Notes under the pieces: generated by a model
The model's input: the letters and a program-made list of their open reading frames with translations, nothing else
Told to the model about the DNA's origin: nothing
The model's database searches: none
Source of the DNA: Candidatus Desulfobacillus denitrificans
Lineage (GTDB): Bacteria > Pseudomonadota > Gammaproteobacteria > Burkholderiales > Rhodocyclaceae
Direction: 5' to 3'
Assembly: GCA_017347485.1 (NCBI GenBank)
Contig: AP021857.1
Span: 558,001-622,000, forward strand
DNA length: 64,000 nucleotides
Program-made: the position numbers and the translations under genes
Shown here: positions 42,934-49,809 of the stretch, one piece after another
How the letters are laid out: every line of letters begins with the position of its first letter
Numbering within the stretch: the stretch's first letter is position 1

Positions 42934-45900
42934 TCGAGCCATGTCGTGAAGTAGTTGCCGATAGTGACGGTCTGGTCGTTGATGGAAGTGCGCTGGCCGA
43001 TGGTGAAGCCGGGACGCGCGTTGCGGAAAGGATAGGGGATGACCGGCCTGTCTTGCATATGCGGGGTAAAGGTCGGGTAGAGAAAGTTCATGGGCCGTGT
43101 GGTGTCCTGCATGGCGGCGATTTTGCCGGAGTAGCTCGGACTATCGAGCAATATCCAGATTTCCAGCAGATAACTGCTGGACCTGTCGATGGCCAACCAT
43201 TGTATGGCGCTGGTGCCTAAAGTGCCATCTGTGGCAAGAGCCGTCTGGCGAAAGGCGCGGCCGACGTCGCTTCCTTCGATAACCTGCGAGAGCGCTCCGG
43301 CGATTTCGGCAGGGGCGTCGGCATCGGCCGTGCGGGTCATGGCGATAGCGGCGCCATTCCATTGATAGATGCCGTTTTCCGAAGCGATGGCTTGGTCCTT
43401 TACCAGCACGCGGTCACCCGGCGCCATCGCAATGCCGTCGATAATTCCGCCCGGAGCGGCCAGGTTCAGGTTCGCCTTCGAGGCAACGCGCACGGTTGGC
43501 AGGCGAAGCGAGGCTGCGCCGTTGATGAACCACAGCGCCGTTGCTTCCGAGCCTTGCTGAATCTGCACGATGCTGCTGCCGGCGATGACGTCGGTGTCTA
43601 AAGTCATCGACGCAGTGGCGCCGTTCCAACGATATACGCCGTTGCTCGCTCCGTTATTCTTGACGAGCACGCGATCACCGAGTTTTATTCTGATGCCGTC
43701 GATTTCGGCGCCAGGGCCATTCAGATCGATTGTCGCGGCGGTGGCGACCTTGACCCTGAAATTGGTCCAGCTTAAAGCAGTGGTGCCGACGGCCAGGCTC
43801 GTCGCATTCTGTCGCCAGATGCTGCGGGCATTCAATGTCCCTTGCTGGACCTCGACCACCATGCCGGCAAGTTCGGCCGGGCTGTCCGCATCGCTGGATC
43901 GCTCCAGTCGGCTATAAGCTGCCCGCCAGAAATAGATGCCATTCTGGGACGCAACGGCTTGGTCCTTGACCAGAACACGGTCGCCGTCGGCCAGGTAGAC
44001 ACCATCGATAATGACAGGCTCGCTCATCGAGTTGATGTCGATATTCCCGGTGGTGGCGACGCGCACGCGCGGAAGGCTGTAACTGACGGCGGAATCGCCA
44101 TCGACAATGCGTGTCATGGGTACGGCGGCCCCGTTCCAGACATACAGCCCGTTTTCCATCGATACGGTTTGATAGCGTACCCAGACGCGGTCGCCGGCAA
44201 CGAGCGTCACGCCGTTCACCGGATTGCCCGGTGCATTCAGATCGAGGTTGGCTGCAGTGGCGACCCGCGTGTAGCCGGTGCGGGTAAGTTCAACCCTTAC
44301 ATGGAAATATTTCGGAAATGCATCCGCCGGATCATAGATCGGCACCTGGACAAGCGCTGGATCGAGTTTGTAAGCTCCAGCAGGCGAGTTTGGCGGCACC
44401 GCCAGCTCTGTGGCCGGGATCGGAGGATTGGCGGGCGGCACGGGGAAGCCGGCGCGCGCGAGAGGCGCTCGCGCATGCACGTTGTCGTCCTCTTCTTGCG
44501 GCAGATAGCAATTTGTGCCGAAGCCGGGATCAAATGCCGGCGCGACGCATTTGGGAGCGGGGAGCGCGGCAAATGGCATGGCGGAAAAGCTGGTCTCGCC
44601 CCCCCAGTAATCGATCGCGACATGCCCACCGCGATACGAAGGGGAGGGCGGATCGTTGCGGCCATTCAGCAGGTGATCGGTCAGCGTGGGGTTGAAACCG
44701 ATTTCCCTGCGCAGGTCGACCTCGACAGCGACCTTCGGCTGCACGATAAAAGCCGATTCCGTATTGTTGCCGGAATAGCCCAGATGCTGGGCCGCGGCAC
44801 CGCAGGCGTCGGTGCCGTTATTGTCGCCGTCGACGATCGTGAAGGTGAAGCCCAGCGTCGGCCAGGAGGCCCCGCCAGCATCGTTTATTCGGAAGGTGAA
44901 ATAGCTGCGAAGGCCGCCGCCGAGGGTATGCGTTTCGGGTCGCCAGGCGCAGCCGTAGAGAAAGTTCGCGAGGGAAGAACCCAGTGCGGCCGCGATGCCC
45001 TGTCCGAGGGTGATGGTGCGGGTTCCGGGCGTATAGGTGGCGAGCTGGGGGAAACCGGCGGCGACCAGACCCGGAGACTGGGTCGTCACGAAGCTGCGGG
45101 TGGTCGGGATGCAGCGAACGATATCCTGGTGCCGGGATTGGCTTGCAGATACCCGTTCGAGCATTTCATGCCCTGAAAAGTTCGTCCCCGCTCCGAAGTT
45201 TGACAGGTTGATTCCTTCGAGATAATTGGAGGCGTTCGTTTTCTCGCCTGCCGTGGTCCGGCACTGATAGGGGTTTCCTGCGACGGATTTGGGACACGTC
45301 GGCGTATTGCCGCTAGGTTCCCCGGCGGGATTCCAGGTGTTGTTGCGCTCGTTCGAGAAAAGCAGCGAGCCCGCGCAAGTGTTGCCATCCACGTTCATTG
45401 TGGCCCCGCCCGCCACGAAGAGCATTTCCCTGTAGTTGGGGAAGTAACCTCGCGGTGGCAGGTTACTGCCATAGCAGCTGTCATTGTCTGCGCCGCCTAT
45501 CTTGGCGTAGCCCGACAAGGCCTGGTCGCGCAGACAGTCCGTAATGCGATCCATCAGCGAGTTGATGTCGGTGCGGAAGTTTGCGTGCTTGCGGATGGCG
45601 CCGAACAGCTGGTCGCCGGTGAGGGCGAGGCCGGCATCGTTGGCCAGCAGGCTGCAGCTGCCTTCGCAGGCATTGGGCAGGTAGTTGCCACCCAAGGTGA
45701 AAACCTTTCCTTGCAGGGCAAGCGGCTTTCTGCTCGTGTCCGAATCGGTGACGCTGCTGGCGCTATTCGTATCCCCCAGATAGTTGGTGACGCCGTCCAT
45801 AGCGGCGGCGTTGACCGGATCGAAATAGTTCTTTGCTTCGTAGTTGCCGCCGCAGTTTGTCACGCTGTCGGTTGCTGAAAGACTCCGATCCTGACCAGGC

Positions 45901-46508
45901 AGGGGTGGCCCCGGCGAGAAAATCACGGCGACAGGGCGCTCATGGGCGCTGGTAAGTGCCGCTGCGAGTGCGGCACCGCCGTTGGCCACCACGACGTCGA
46001 GGTGGCTCAGCACGTCCCAGTTCATTGGCGTGACGCGTTGCTGGTTCTGATGACTGCCGGAAACGATGTACCAGAGACATTCGGCGTTGCCGTCGCGCAG
46101 CGGCTCGAGGCCAAGGGTGCGCCAGGGCAGGCGGCCGATGACGGTGGTGTTGAGGCCGTTGCCGCCGAAATTGGCGGCGGCGCAGCCTTCGTTGGCGCAG
46201 CTTGCATTGTTGTTTCGAGACGTGCCCAGGTCGGGTAGCGGCAGATAGCCATAGACGCGATCGGGCTGGCCGTCGGCCATTTGGTCTTCACGGTATTTCA
46301 GCGCATAGCCGATCAGCGCATCGCGCGCCTGGGCCAGCGCGTCATGCGTCTGGCGCTCGCGGCGCGCCTCGCTCAGCTCGGGGCCAAGGCTGCTCAGCAG
46401 GTAGGCCAGGGCGGCCAGCACGAAGATGATCGAGAAAATCATCAGGGCGGCGCCGCGCTGGCGGGAACGCCGTCCTGCGGGGACTGACTTTTTCGTGACC
46501 GCTGGCAT
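42930..46508 (-). CDS. Giant pilus-associated protein with phage tail-fibre-like repeats
   Basis: About 1192 residues. 'RRSRQRGAALMIFSIIFVLAALAYLLSSLG' region: a basic stretch then a single TM near residues 18-44, like PilX/GspK-type minor pilins but without the Phe1/Glu5 pattern. Next comes a pseudopilin-like segment ('ARDALIGYALKYRED', 'GRLPWRTLGLEP'), a long Cys-rich region (about 130-730) of unknown fold, and then four tandem modules (about 743-1107) with the pattern I/V-DG-hydrophobic-x-x-GDRVLVKDQ-x(3-5)-NGIY-W. Such modules are typical of phage tail fibres. A C-terminal tail of about 85 residues ends the protein. I infer a surface or pilus-tip adhesin, in the genomic slot held by MshO-P-Q in classical MSHA loci. 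Start: ATG 46508; a TTG at 46532 is an alternative. Confidence 0.88.
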   Translation of the reverse strand: MPAVTKKSVPAGRRSRQRGAALMIFSIIFVLAALAYLLSSLGPELSEARRERQTHDALAQARDALIGYALKYREDQMADGQPDRVYGYLPLPDLGTSRNNNASCANEGCAAANFGGNGLNTTVIGRLPWRTLGLEPLRDGNAECLWYIVSGSHQNQQRVTPMNWDVLSHLDVVVANGGAALAAALTSAHERPVAVIFSPGPPLPGQDRSLSATDSVTNCGGNYEAKNYFDPVNAAAMDGVTNYLGDTNSASSVTDSDTSRKPLALQGKVFTLGGNYLPNACEGSCSLLANDAGLALTGDQLFGAIRKHANFRTDINSLMDRITDCLRDQALSGYAKIGGADNDSCYGSNLPPRGYFPNYREMLFVAGGATMNVDGNTCAGSLLFSNERNNTWNPAGEPSGNTPTCPKSVAGNPYQCRTTAGEKTNASNYLEGINLSNFGAGTNFSGHEMLERVSASQSRHQDIVRCIPTTRSFVTTQSPGLVAAGFPQLATYTPGTRTITLGQGIAAALGSSLANFLYGCAWRPETHTLGGGLRSYFTFRINDAGGASWPTLGFTFTIVDGDNNGTDACGAAAQHLGYSGNNTESAFIVQPKVAVEVDLRREIGFNPTLTDHLLNGRNDPPSPSYRGGHVAIDYWGGETSFSAMPFAALPAPKCVAPAFDPGFGTNCYLPQEEDDNVHARAPLARAGFPVPPANPPIPATELAVPPNSPAGAYKLDPALVQVPIYDPADAFPKYFHVRVELTRTGYTRVATAANLDLNAPGNPVNGVTLVAGDRVWVRYQTVSMENGLYVWNGAAVPMTRIVDGDSAVSYSLPRVRVATTGNIDINSMSEPVIIDGVYLADGDRVLVKDQAVASQNGIYFWRAAYSRLERSSDADSPAELAGMVVEVQQGTLNARSIWRQNATSLAVGTTALSWTNFRVKVATAATIDLNGPGAEIDGIRIKLGDRVLVKNNGASNGVYRWNGATASMTLDTDVIAGSSIVQIQQGSEATALWFINGAASLRLPTVRVASKANLNLAAPGGIIDGIAMAPGDRVLVKDQAIASENGIYQWNGAAIAMTRTADADAPAEIAGALSQVIEGSDVGRAFRQTALATDGTLGTSAIQWLAIDRSSSYLLEIWILLDSPSYSGKIAAMQDTTRPMNFLYPTFTPHMQDRPVIPYPFRNARPGFTIGQRTSINDQTVTIGNYFTTWLE
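43185..44285 (-). repeat. Four tandem tail-fibre-like coding modules
   Basis: Approximate module limits in DNA: 44285-44078, 44077-43763, 43762-43500 and 43499-43185. Each begins near 'R-V-A-(T/S)-x-x-N-(L/I)-(D/N)' and contains 'GDRVLVKDQ' or a variant (GDRVWVRYQ, GDRVLVKNN), then 'NG(I/L/V)Y-x-W' and an 'MTR-x-x-D-(A/G)-D' turn. Modules 2 and 4 are most alike and also resemble each other as DNA. Module 1 lacks the last third. Confidence 0.8.
46465..46500 (+). repeat. Dispersed repeat, copy 7, inside the giant gene's 5' end
   Basis: Reads GAACGCCGTCCTGCGGGGAC then TGACTTTTTCGTGACC on the plus strand, so it is read antisense within the gene, encoding 'VTKKSVPAGRRS'. It identically shares the CCGTCCTGCGGGGACTGACT stretch with copies 4 and 5. 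Confidence 0.8.
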
Positions 46509-46535
46509 GGCGCGTCCGGAGCGGCGGTCCAAGGC

Positions 46536-47027
46536 TTATTTCGGCCTGGCGGCGGGCTTGACGGTGATGTGTCCTTCGCCGACGCCGGTGCTGGTCTCGC
46601 GGGTGGCGCGGTTGATGGTCTCGCCGACCTTGAGGCTGGCCGGCGTTTCCTCGCCGGCGATGACGGTGGCCTTGCCCGGGCTGGCGCGGTCGACCTGGAC
46701 CCGCACACCGGCCTCGGTGCTGTGTTCGTCGAGCGGGGCATTGTTGACCCAGGCGGTGTTCTTGCCGCTGCTGCGCTGGACGATGCCGGAGACGCCGAGT
46801 TCGGCGCCTTCGATGGTTTTCTGGGTTTCGCGGATGTTGAGCTGGCGCTGGCGCTCCAGCGCGGCGCGGCGCTCGGGCGTGAAGAACAGCCGGCCGAGGG
46901 TTTCGGCGCCGGCGGGCAGGGCCGAGGCGAGCAGCGCGCCGGCGACGAGCGCCCGGGCGAGATGCCGGATTCCCGCTTTCGCGGGAATGACGGCGCTCCT
47001 CGCGAGGGAGGGGAGGCGGGTCCTCAT
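46536..47027 (-). CDS. mshK: MshK-like periplasmic pilus biogenesis protein
   Basis: 163 residues. A signal-peptide-like N-terminus, 'RHLARALVAGALLASALPAGAE', is preceded by an extra 'RSAVIPAKAGI' encoded by an inserted dRS3-like repeat. The mature part 'ETLGRLFFTPERRAALERQR' and 'GVSGIVQRSSGKNTAWVNN' matches the small protein encoded next to mshL/pilQ-type loci in betaproteobacteria, taken to be the MshK/PilP-like lipid-free partner of the secretin. AGAGGAAG precedes the ATG. Originally the start probably overlapped the stop of the MshJ-like gene; an insertion now separates the two by 600 bp. Confidence 0.75.
   Translation of the reverse strand: MRTRLPSLARSAVIPAKAGIRHLARALVAGALLASALPAGAETLGRLFFTPERRAALERQRQLNIRETQKTIEGAELGVSGIVQRSSGKNTAWVNNAPLDEHSTEAGVRVQVDRASPGKATVIAGEETPASLKVGETINRATRETSTGVGEGHITVKPAARPK
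46969..46988. repeat. dRS3-like repeat within the mshK-like signal peptide region
   Basis: ATTCCC-GCTTTCGC-GGGAAT, a perfect palindrome apart from the loop, flanked by GG and GAC as in the intergenic copies at 9749. Read on the minus strand it encodes VIPAKAGI, the well-known translation of this element. It is in frame and lengthens the N-terminus ahead of the hydrophobic core. Confidence 0.88.
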
Positions 47028-47057
47028 GCGTTCTTCCTCTCGCGGATGGTGATCCAG
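47024..47057. repeat. 34-bp direct repeat, left copy
   Basis: Identical over 34 bp to 47628-47661 (begins TCATGCGTTCTTCCTCTCGC). It contains the start codon and ribosome site of the mshK-like gene. The right copy contains the last codons and stop of the mshJ-like gene. The shared segment is therefore the old gene junction, duplicated. Confidence 0.92.
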
Positions 47058-47127
47058 CCTGGCAGGTCTGATTTTTCCCGCTTCTTCATGGTTTGCTGTG
47101 GGCGCCATTTCCGTAATTGAAGAGCTT

Positions 47128-47262
47128 TTACCTGGATTGAGCGAGGGCAAAACGGATCACGTCGGCGCTCAGCCAGATTTCCAGACTGTCGGTCGCCGCA
47201 GCAAGTGCTATCAAGGGAGTGGTGTCGATGACGACGGAGCGTTGGTCAGGCGCAGGCGACAT
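47128..47262 (-). pseudogene. Truncated PIN-domain toxin (DUF3368-type)
   Basis: A 44-codon reading frame overlaps the antitoxin gene by 17 nt, as expected for the second gene of a module. It begins 'MSPAPDQRSVVIDTTPLIAL', the N-terminal strand of PIN nucleases with its first catalytic Asp (VIDTTPLIAL), continues 'AAATDSLEIWLSAD' and stops at TAA after 'RFALAQSR'. Intact DUF3368 proteins have about 150-170 residues. The remaining acidic residues are missing, so it should be inactive. I found no continuation in other frames before the left 34-bp repeat. Confidence 0.75.
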
Positions 47263-47494
47263 CGCTTTCAAGTTCGGCATCGTTCAGATCGATGACTGGA
47301 ACACCGTAGCGATGAAGTTCGCCCAGGAATTCGACCCGTCCCATTCCCGCCATGGCAGCCGCCATGCCCGAGGAGATTCGCTTCATTTCATACAGCTTTG
47401 CAGCCATGGCCATTTTTGCTTCTCGAGCGAATTCCTGCGGGCTGCGCTGTGCGGCATCCGGCAGATTCGAAGGCACTTCCACTAGTATCTGCAT
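47246..47494 (-). CDS. UPF0175-family antitoxin
   Basis: 82 residues: 'QILVEVPSNLPDAAQRSPQEFAREAKMAMA' region and 'AAKLYEMKRISSGMAAAMAG' form a ribbon/helix DNA-binding part, and 'VEFLGELHRYGVPVIDLNDAELESDV' is the characteristic C-terminal block of UPF0175. These proteins usually precede a DUF3368 PIN toxin, as here, although the toxin is truncated. AGGAG lies 8 bases before the ATG. Located inside an insertion in the pilus operon. Confidence 0.88.
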   Translation of the reverse strand: MQILVEVPSNLPDAAQRSPQEFAREAKMAMAAKLYEMKRISSGMAAAMAGMGRVEFLGELHRYGVPVIDLNDAELESDVACA

Positions 47495-47627
47495 GGTTCG
47501 GGCTCCTGATCAAAACCAAGTATATACCGCCCTCGGGGGCATGGCTGCCGGCGAAAAACTCTCCGCTGTCATCTGGTTCCGCGCCCGACGGCACTCCTTC
47601 CCTCTCCGATGGGGCTCCGAACGGCGG

Positions 47628-48248
47628 TCATGCGTTCTTCCTCTCGCGGATGGTGATCCAGTCGATGCTGCAGTCGGCGTCGAGCTGGGGCGGCAGGGCG
47701 CCGATCTCGCCGGACTGTTTCGGCAGGCGCGCGACATCGCAGCTGCGCGCGCGGATGTAGGCCTGGGCGGTGCCGCGCAGGTCGGCGAGGAAGTTGAGCA
47801 GGTCCTCCTCGTGCAGCAGCTTCATGCGCAGCTGCATGGTGCTGGTGAGGAACTCGTAGTTGCCGCCGGCGCCGGGCAGCAGGGCGGCGTCGACCGGCTT
47901 TTGCGGGGCGAACTCGTACTGGATGTCGAACAGCTTGCGCTCGTTCTTGATGGCGCGGATCTGCTCCACCCAGTCGAGGCGGTGCTCCTCGCCGAGGATG
48001 CCGCGGCCGGCGAGCGCGTTGTAGCTGACGATCTTTTTCTTGATCTCCTGTTCCTCGTCGCGCGCCTGCGCCAGGCGCCGCTGGCTTTCCATGCGCTTCG
48101 CTTGCGCCGCGGCCTTGCTCTTGGTCTCCACTTGAAGCAGCTGCAGGGCGGCGAAGACGGCGGCCGCGCCGATGGCGGCCATGACGAGGGCCGCGGCCAG
48201 GCTCAGCCAGATGCGGCGGAAATCGTCCTTGGAGAAGGCGGCGGCCAT
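47628..48248 (-). CDS. mshJ: MshJ/PilO-like pilus assembly protein
   Basis: 206 residues. One N-terminal TM ('LAAALVMAAIGAAAVFAALQLL'), a coiled coil ('VETKSKAAAQAKRMESQRRL', 'EIKKKIVSYNALAGRGIL') and a periplasmic alpha/beta domain ('NYEFLTSTMQLRMKLLHEED' and 'ADLRGTAQAYIRARSCDVAR'). This is the layout of PilO/GspM-type proteins that pair with PilN/GspL in the inner-membrane assembly platform. Two Cys, near 'RSCDV' and 'DADCSIDW', may form a disulfide. It starts 1 bp after the upstream gene's stop. Its last codons lie in the right 34-bp repeat. Confidence 0.82.
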   Translation of the reverse strand: MAAAFSKDDFRRIWLSLAAALVMAAIGAAAVFAALQLLQVETKSKAAAQAKRMESQRRLAQARDEEQEIKKKIVSYNALAGRGILGEEHRLDWVEQIRAIKNERKLFDIQYEFAPQKPVDAALLPGAGGNYEFLTSTMQLRMKLLHEEDLLNFLADLRGTAQAYIRARSCDVARLPKQSGEIGALPPQLDADCSIDWITIRERKNA

Positions 48249-48249
48249 G

Positions 48250-49809
48250 TCAGAGTTTCCTGCTGAGGTGGATGACGAACTTCAACTGGGGCGCCGCCTT
48301 TTCCGCCTCGCTCGAACTCTTCAGCGACTTGCCGGATTCGATGTCGAAGGGCATGCGCTGGATGCTAACCCTCAGGTCGGCGTTCCTGCGCAGGGCGTCG
48401 GCGAAGGCGTTCACGGTTTCCAGCTGGCCGCGCTGGTCGGCGGCCATCGAGGCCGGCAGCAGGCCGTGCACGACGGCGGTGGCGTACATGGCGCTGCCGG
48501 CGGCCGCGGGCCCGGGCGCCGCGGCCGCCGGCTTGCGCGCGTCGGCCTGGAACTGCAGGCCTTCGTCCGGGTTGGCGCTCAGCTGCCACTGGATGCGCTC
48601 GATGTCGACGCGCGGCAACTCGGCCAGGGCCTGGCTGATCAGGCGGTAGATCGGTTCGATCGGCGCGCTGCGCTTTTCGAGCTCCTCGTAGCGGTTGATC
48701 ACCGCGCGCAGGTTGTCGGTGCTGGCGGGCATCGGCGGGAAGGTTTTTTGGATGGCCTGGTATTTCTGCATGTCGGCCTCGGCCTGCTGCAGCAGGGCTT
48801 CCGTGTCGAAACGCGTCTCGAAAACGGTCGCCAGCTCGCGGCCGGCGAACAGCAGGCAGCCGAGCAAGGCGAGCGCACCGCCCTTGAGCAGCCAGGAACG
48901 CACCTGCCCGAGGCGGTGGAAGCGGCGCTCCGGCGGCGGGGCGAACTGCTCGCGCGGCGGGTTCTGCGCCAGCAGGTGCAGGTACAGCGATTCGCTGCGG
49001 GAATCCTGCGGCGGGGTCTTCAGCTTGAGGAGCTTGCAGGCGGCGTGCAGGTCCTGCAGCGTGACCTGCAGTTCCTCGGTGTTCTTGCAGTGCTCCATGA
49101 AGCTGCCGGTCTGGGCCGGGTGCACCAGGGCCAGCACCGGCAGCGGCGTGCCGCGCGCGAGCAGGCGCTGGCCGAGCAGGTACTGGTAGATCTTCGAGGC
49201 TTCGGCGGCGCAGCTGACGGCGAGTTCGGCGGCGTCGGCCGTCGCGACCGGGGAGAGGCGGCTGAACCTGAGCCGGCCGTTCTCGAAGAAGCTCTGGCGG
49301 ATGCCGCTGCGCGTGATCGCCACGAGCAGGCAGGGCTTGTTGCCGGGCTGCAGCTTCTCGATCAGGGCGGCGCCGAGCAGCGGCAGCGACCAGATGCCGG
49401 CGAGTTGCGCCTCGGCGGTGCGCAGGATTGCGAGCCAGGGCTCGAAGAGCTGCGGCCGCGTCAGGGCGGTGAGCATGAACTGCTCGTCCTTGCGGCCGGA
49501 TTTCTCGCGGCCATAGGAGATGGCCGTCGCCAGCGGCGAGCCGTAGAAGTACTGGCCGAGCTTGCGCGCCAGCAGCGCGGCCCGGTCGGCGCCCTGGGTG
49601 TAGGGCAGCGTCTCGATCTGGTAGCCCTCGTCGGCGATGTCGGCGAGCAGGCGGTAGGTGCTGCCGCGGTGCCTGGCCAGATATTCGGCAAAGGCGGCGA
49701 AGCCCGCTTCGTCCTGCGGGAAGCGTCCTTCCTCGCTCAGCGCGCCGCCCTGCCACAGCGAGGCGCCGAGGTGGTTGCCGTCCAGGTAGAGTAGGCGTTG
49801 CTGTGGCAT
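48250..49809 (-). CDS. mshI: MshI/PilM-N-like pilus assembly protein
   Basis: 519 residues. The N-terminal 300 residues resemble the actin-like PilM/GspL cytoplasmic fold ('LLYLDGNHLGASLWQGG', 'GQYFYGSPLATAISYGREKSG', 'IWSLPLLGAALIEKL'). A TM at about 312-330 ('WLLKGGALALLGCLLFAGREL') leads to a coiled coil and a PilN-like periplasmic domain ('ELPRVDIERIQWQL'). It joins what are separate pilM and pilN genes in type IVa pili, as in MSHA and type II secretion systems. Its ATG shares one base with the mshG stop (TGATG). Confidence 0.83.
   Translation of the reverse strand: MPQQRLLYLDGNHLGASLWQGGALSEEGRFPQDEAGFAAFAEYLARHRGSTYRLLADIADEGYQIETLPYTQGADRAALLARKLGQYFYGSPLATAISYGREKSGRKDEQFMLTALTRPQLFEPWLAILRTAEAQLAGIWSLPLLGAALIEKLQPGNKPCLLVAITRSGIRQSFFENGRLRFSRLSPVATADAAELAVSCAAEASKIYQYLLGQRLLARGTPLPVLALVHPAQTGSFMEHCKNTEELQVTLQDLHAACKLLKLKTPPQDSRSESLYLHLLAQNPPREQFAPPPERRFHRLGQVRSWLLKGGALALLGCLLFAGRELATVFETRFDTEALLQQAEADMQKYQAIQKTFPPMPASTDNLRAVINRYEELEKRSAPIEPIYRLISQALAELPRVDIERIQWQLSANPDEGLQFQADARKPAAAAPGPAAAGSAMYATAVVHGLLPASMAADQRGQLETVNAFADALRRNADLRVSIQRMPFDIESGKSLKSSSEAEKAAPQLKFVIHLSRKL

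Larger units (their letters stand above)
47058..47661. mobile_element. About 600-bp insertion in the pilus operon carrying a TA remnant
   Basis: The segment between (and including one of) the two 34-bp repeats separates mshJ-like from mshK-like genes, which would otherwise overlap by ATGA. It holds a UPF0175 antitoxin gene and a truncated PIN toxin, both on the minus strand, and about 130 bp upstream with no recognisable gene. No transposase or terminal inverted repeats were seen, so the route of entry is unclear: a non-autonomous element, or duplication-mediated recombination. Confidence 0.7.

Noticed and set aside
43185..44285. Tandem repeats considered as a CRISPR-like or satellite array
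   Set aside because: Units are about 200-310 bp, coding and in frame, with similarity mainly at protein level.
42930..46508. Naming the giant gene mshQ
   Set aside because: Position fits, but I could not see an MshQ-type C-terminal domain; the tail-fibre-like modules set it apart.
47059..47090. GGTCTGATTTTTCCCGC resembling the dispersed-repeat core
   Set aside because: Too many mismatches and no left half; not counted as a copy.
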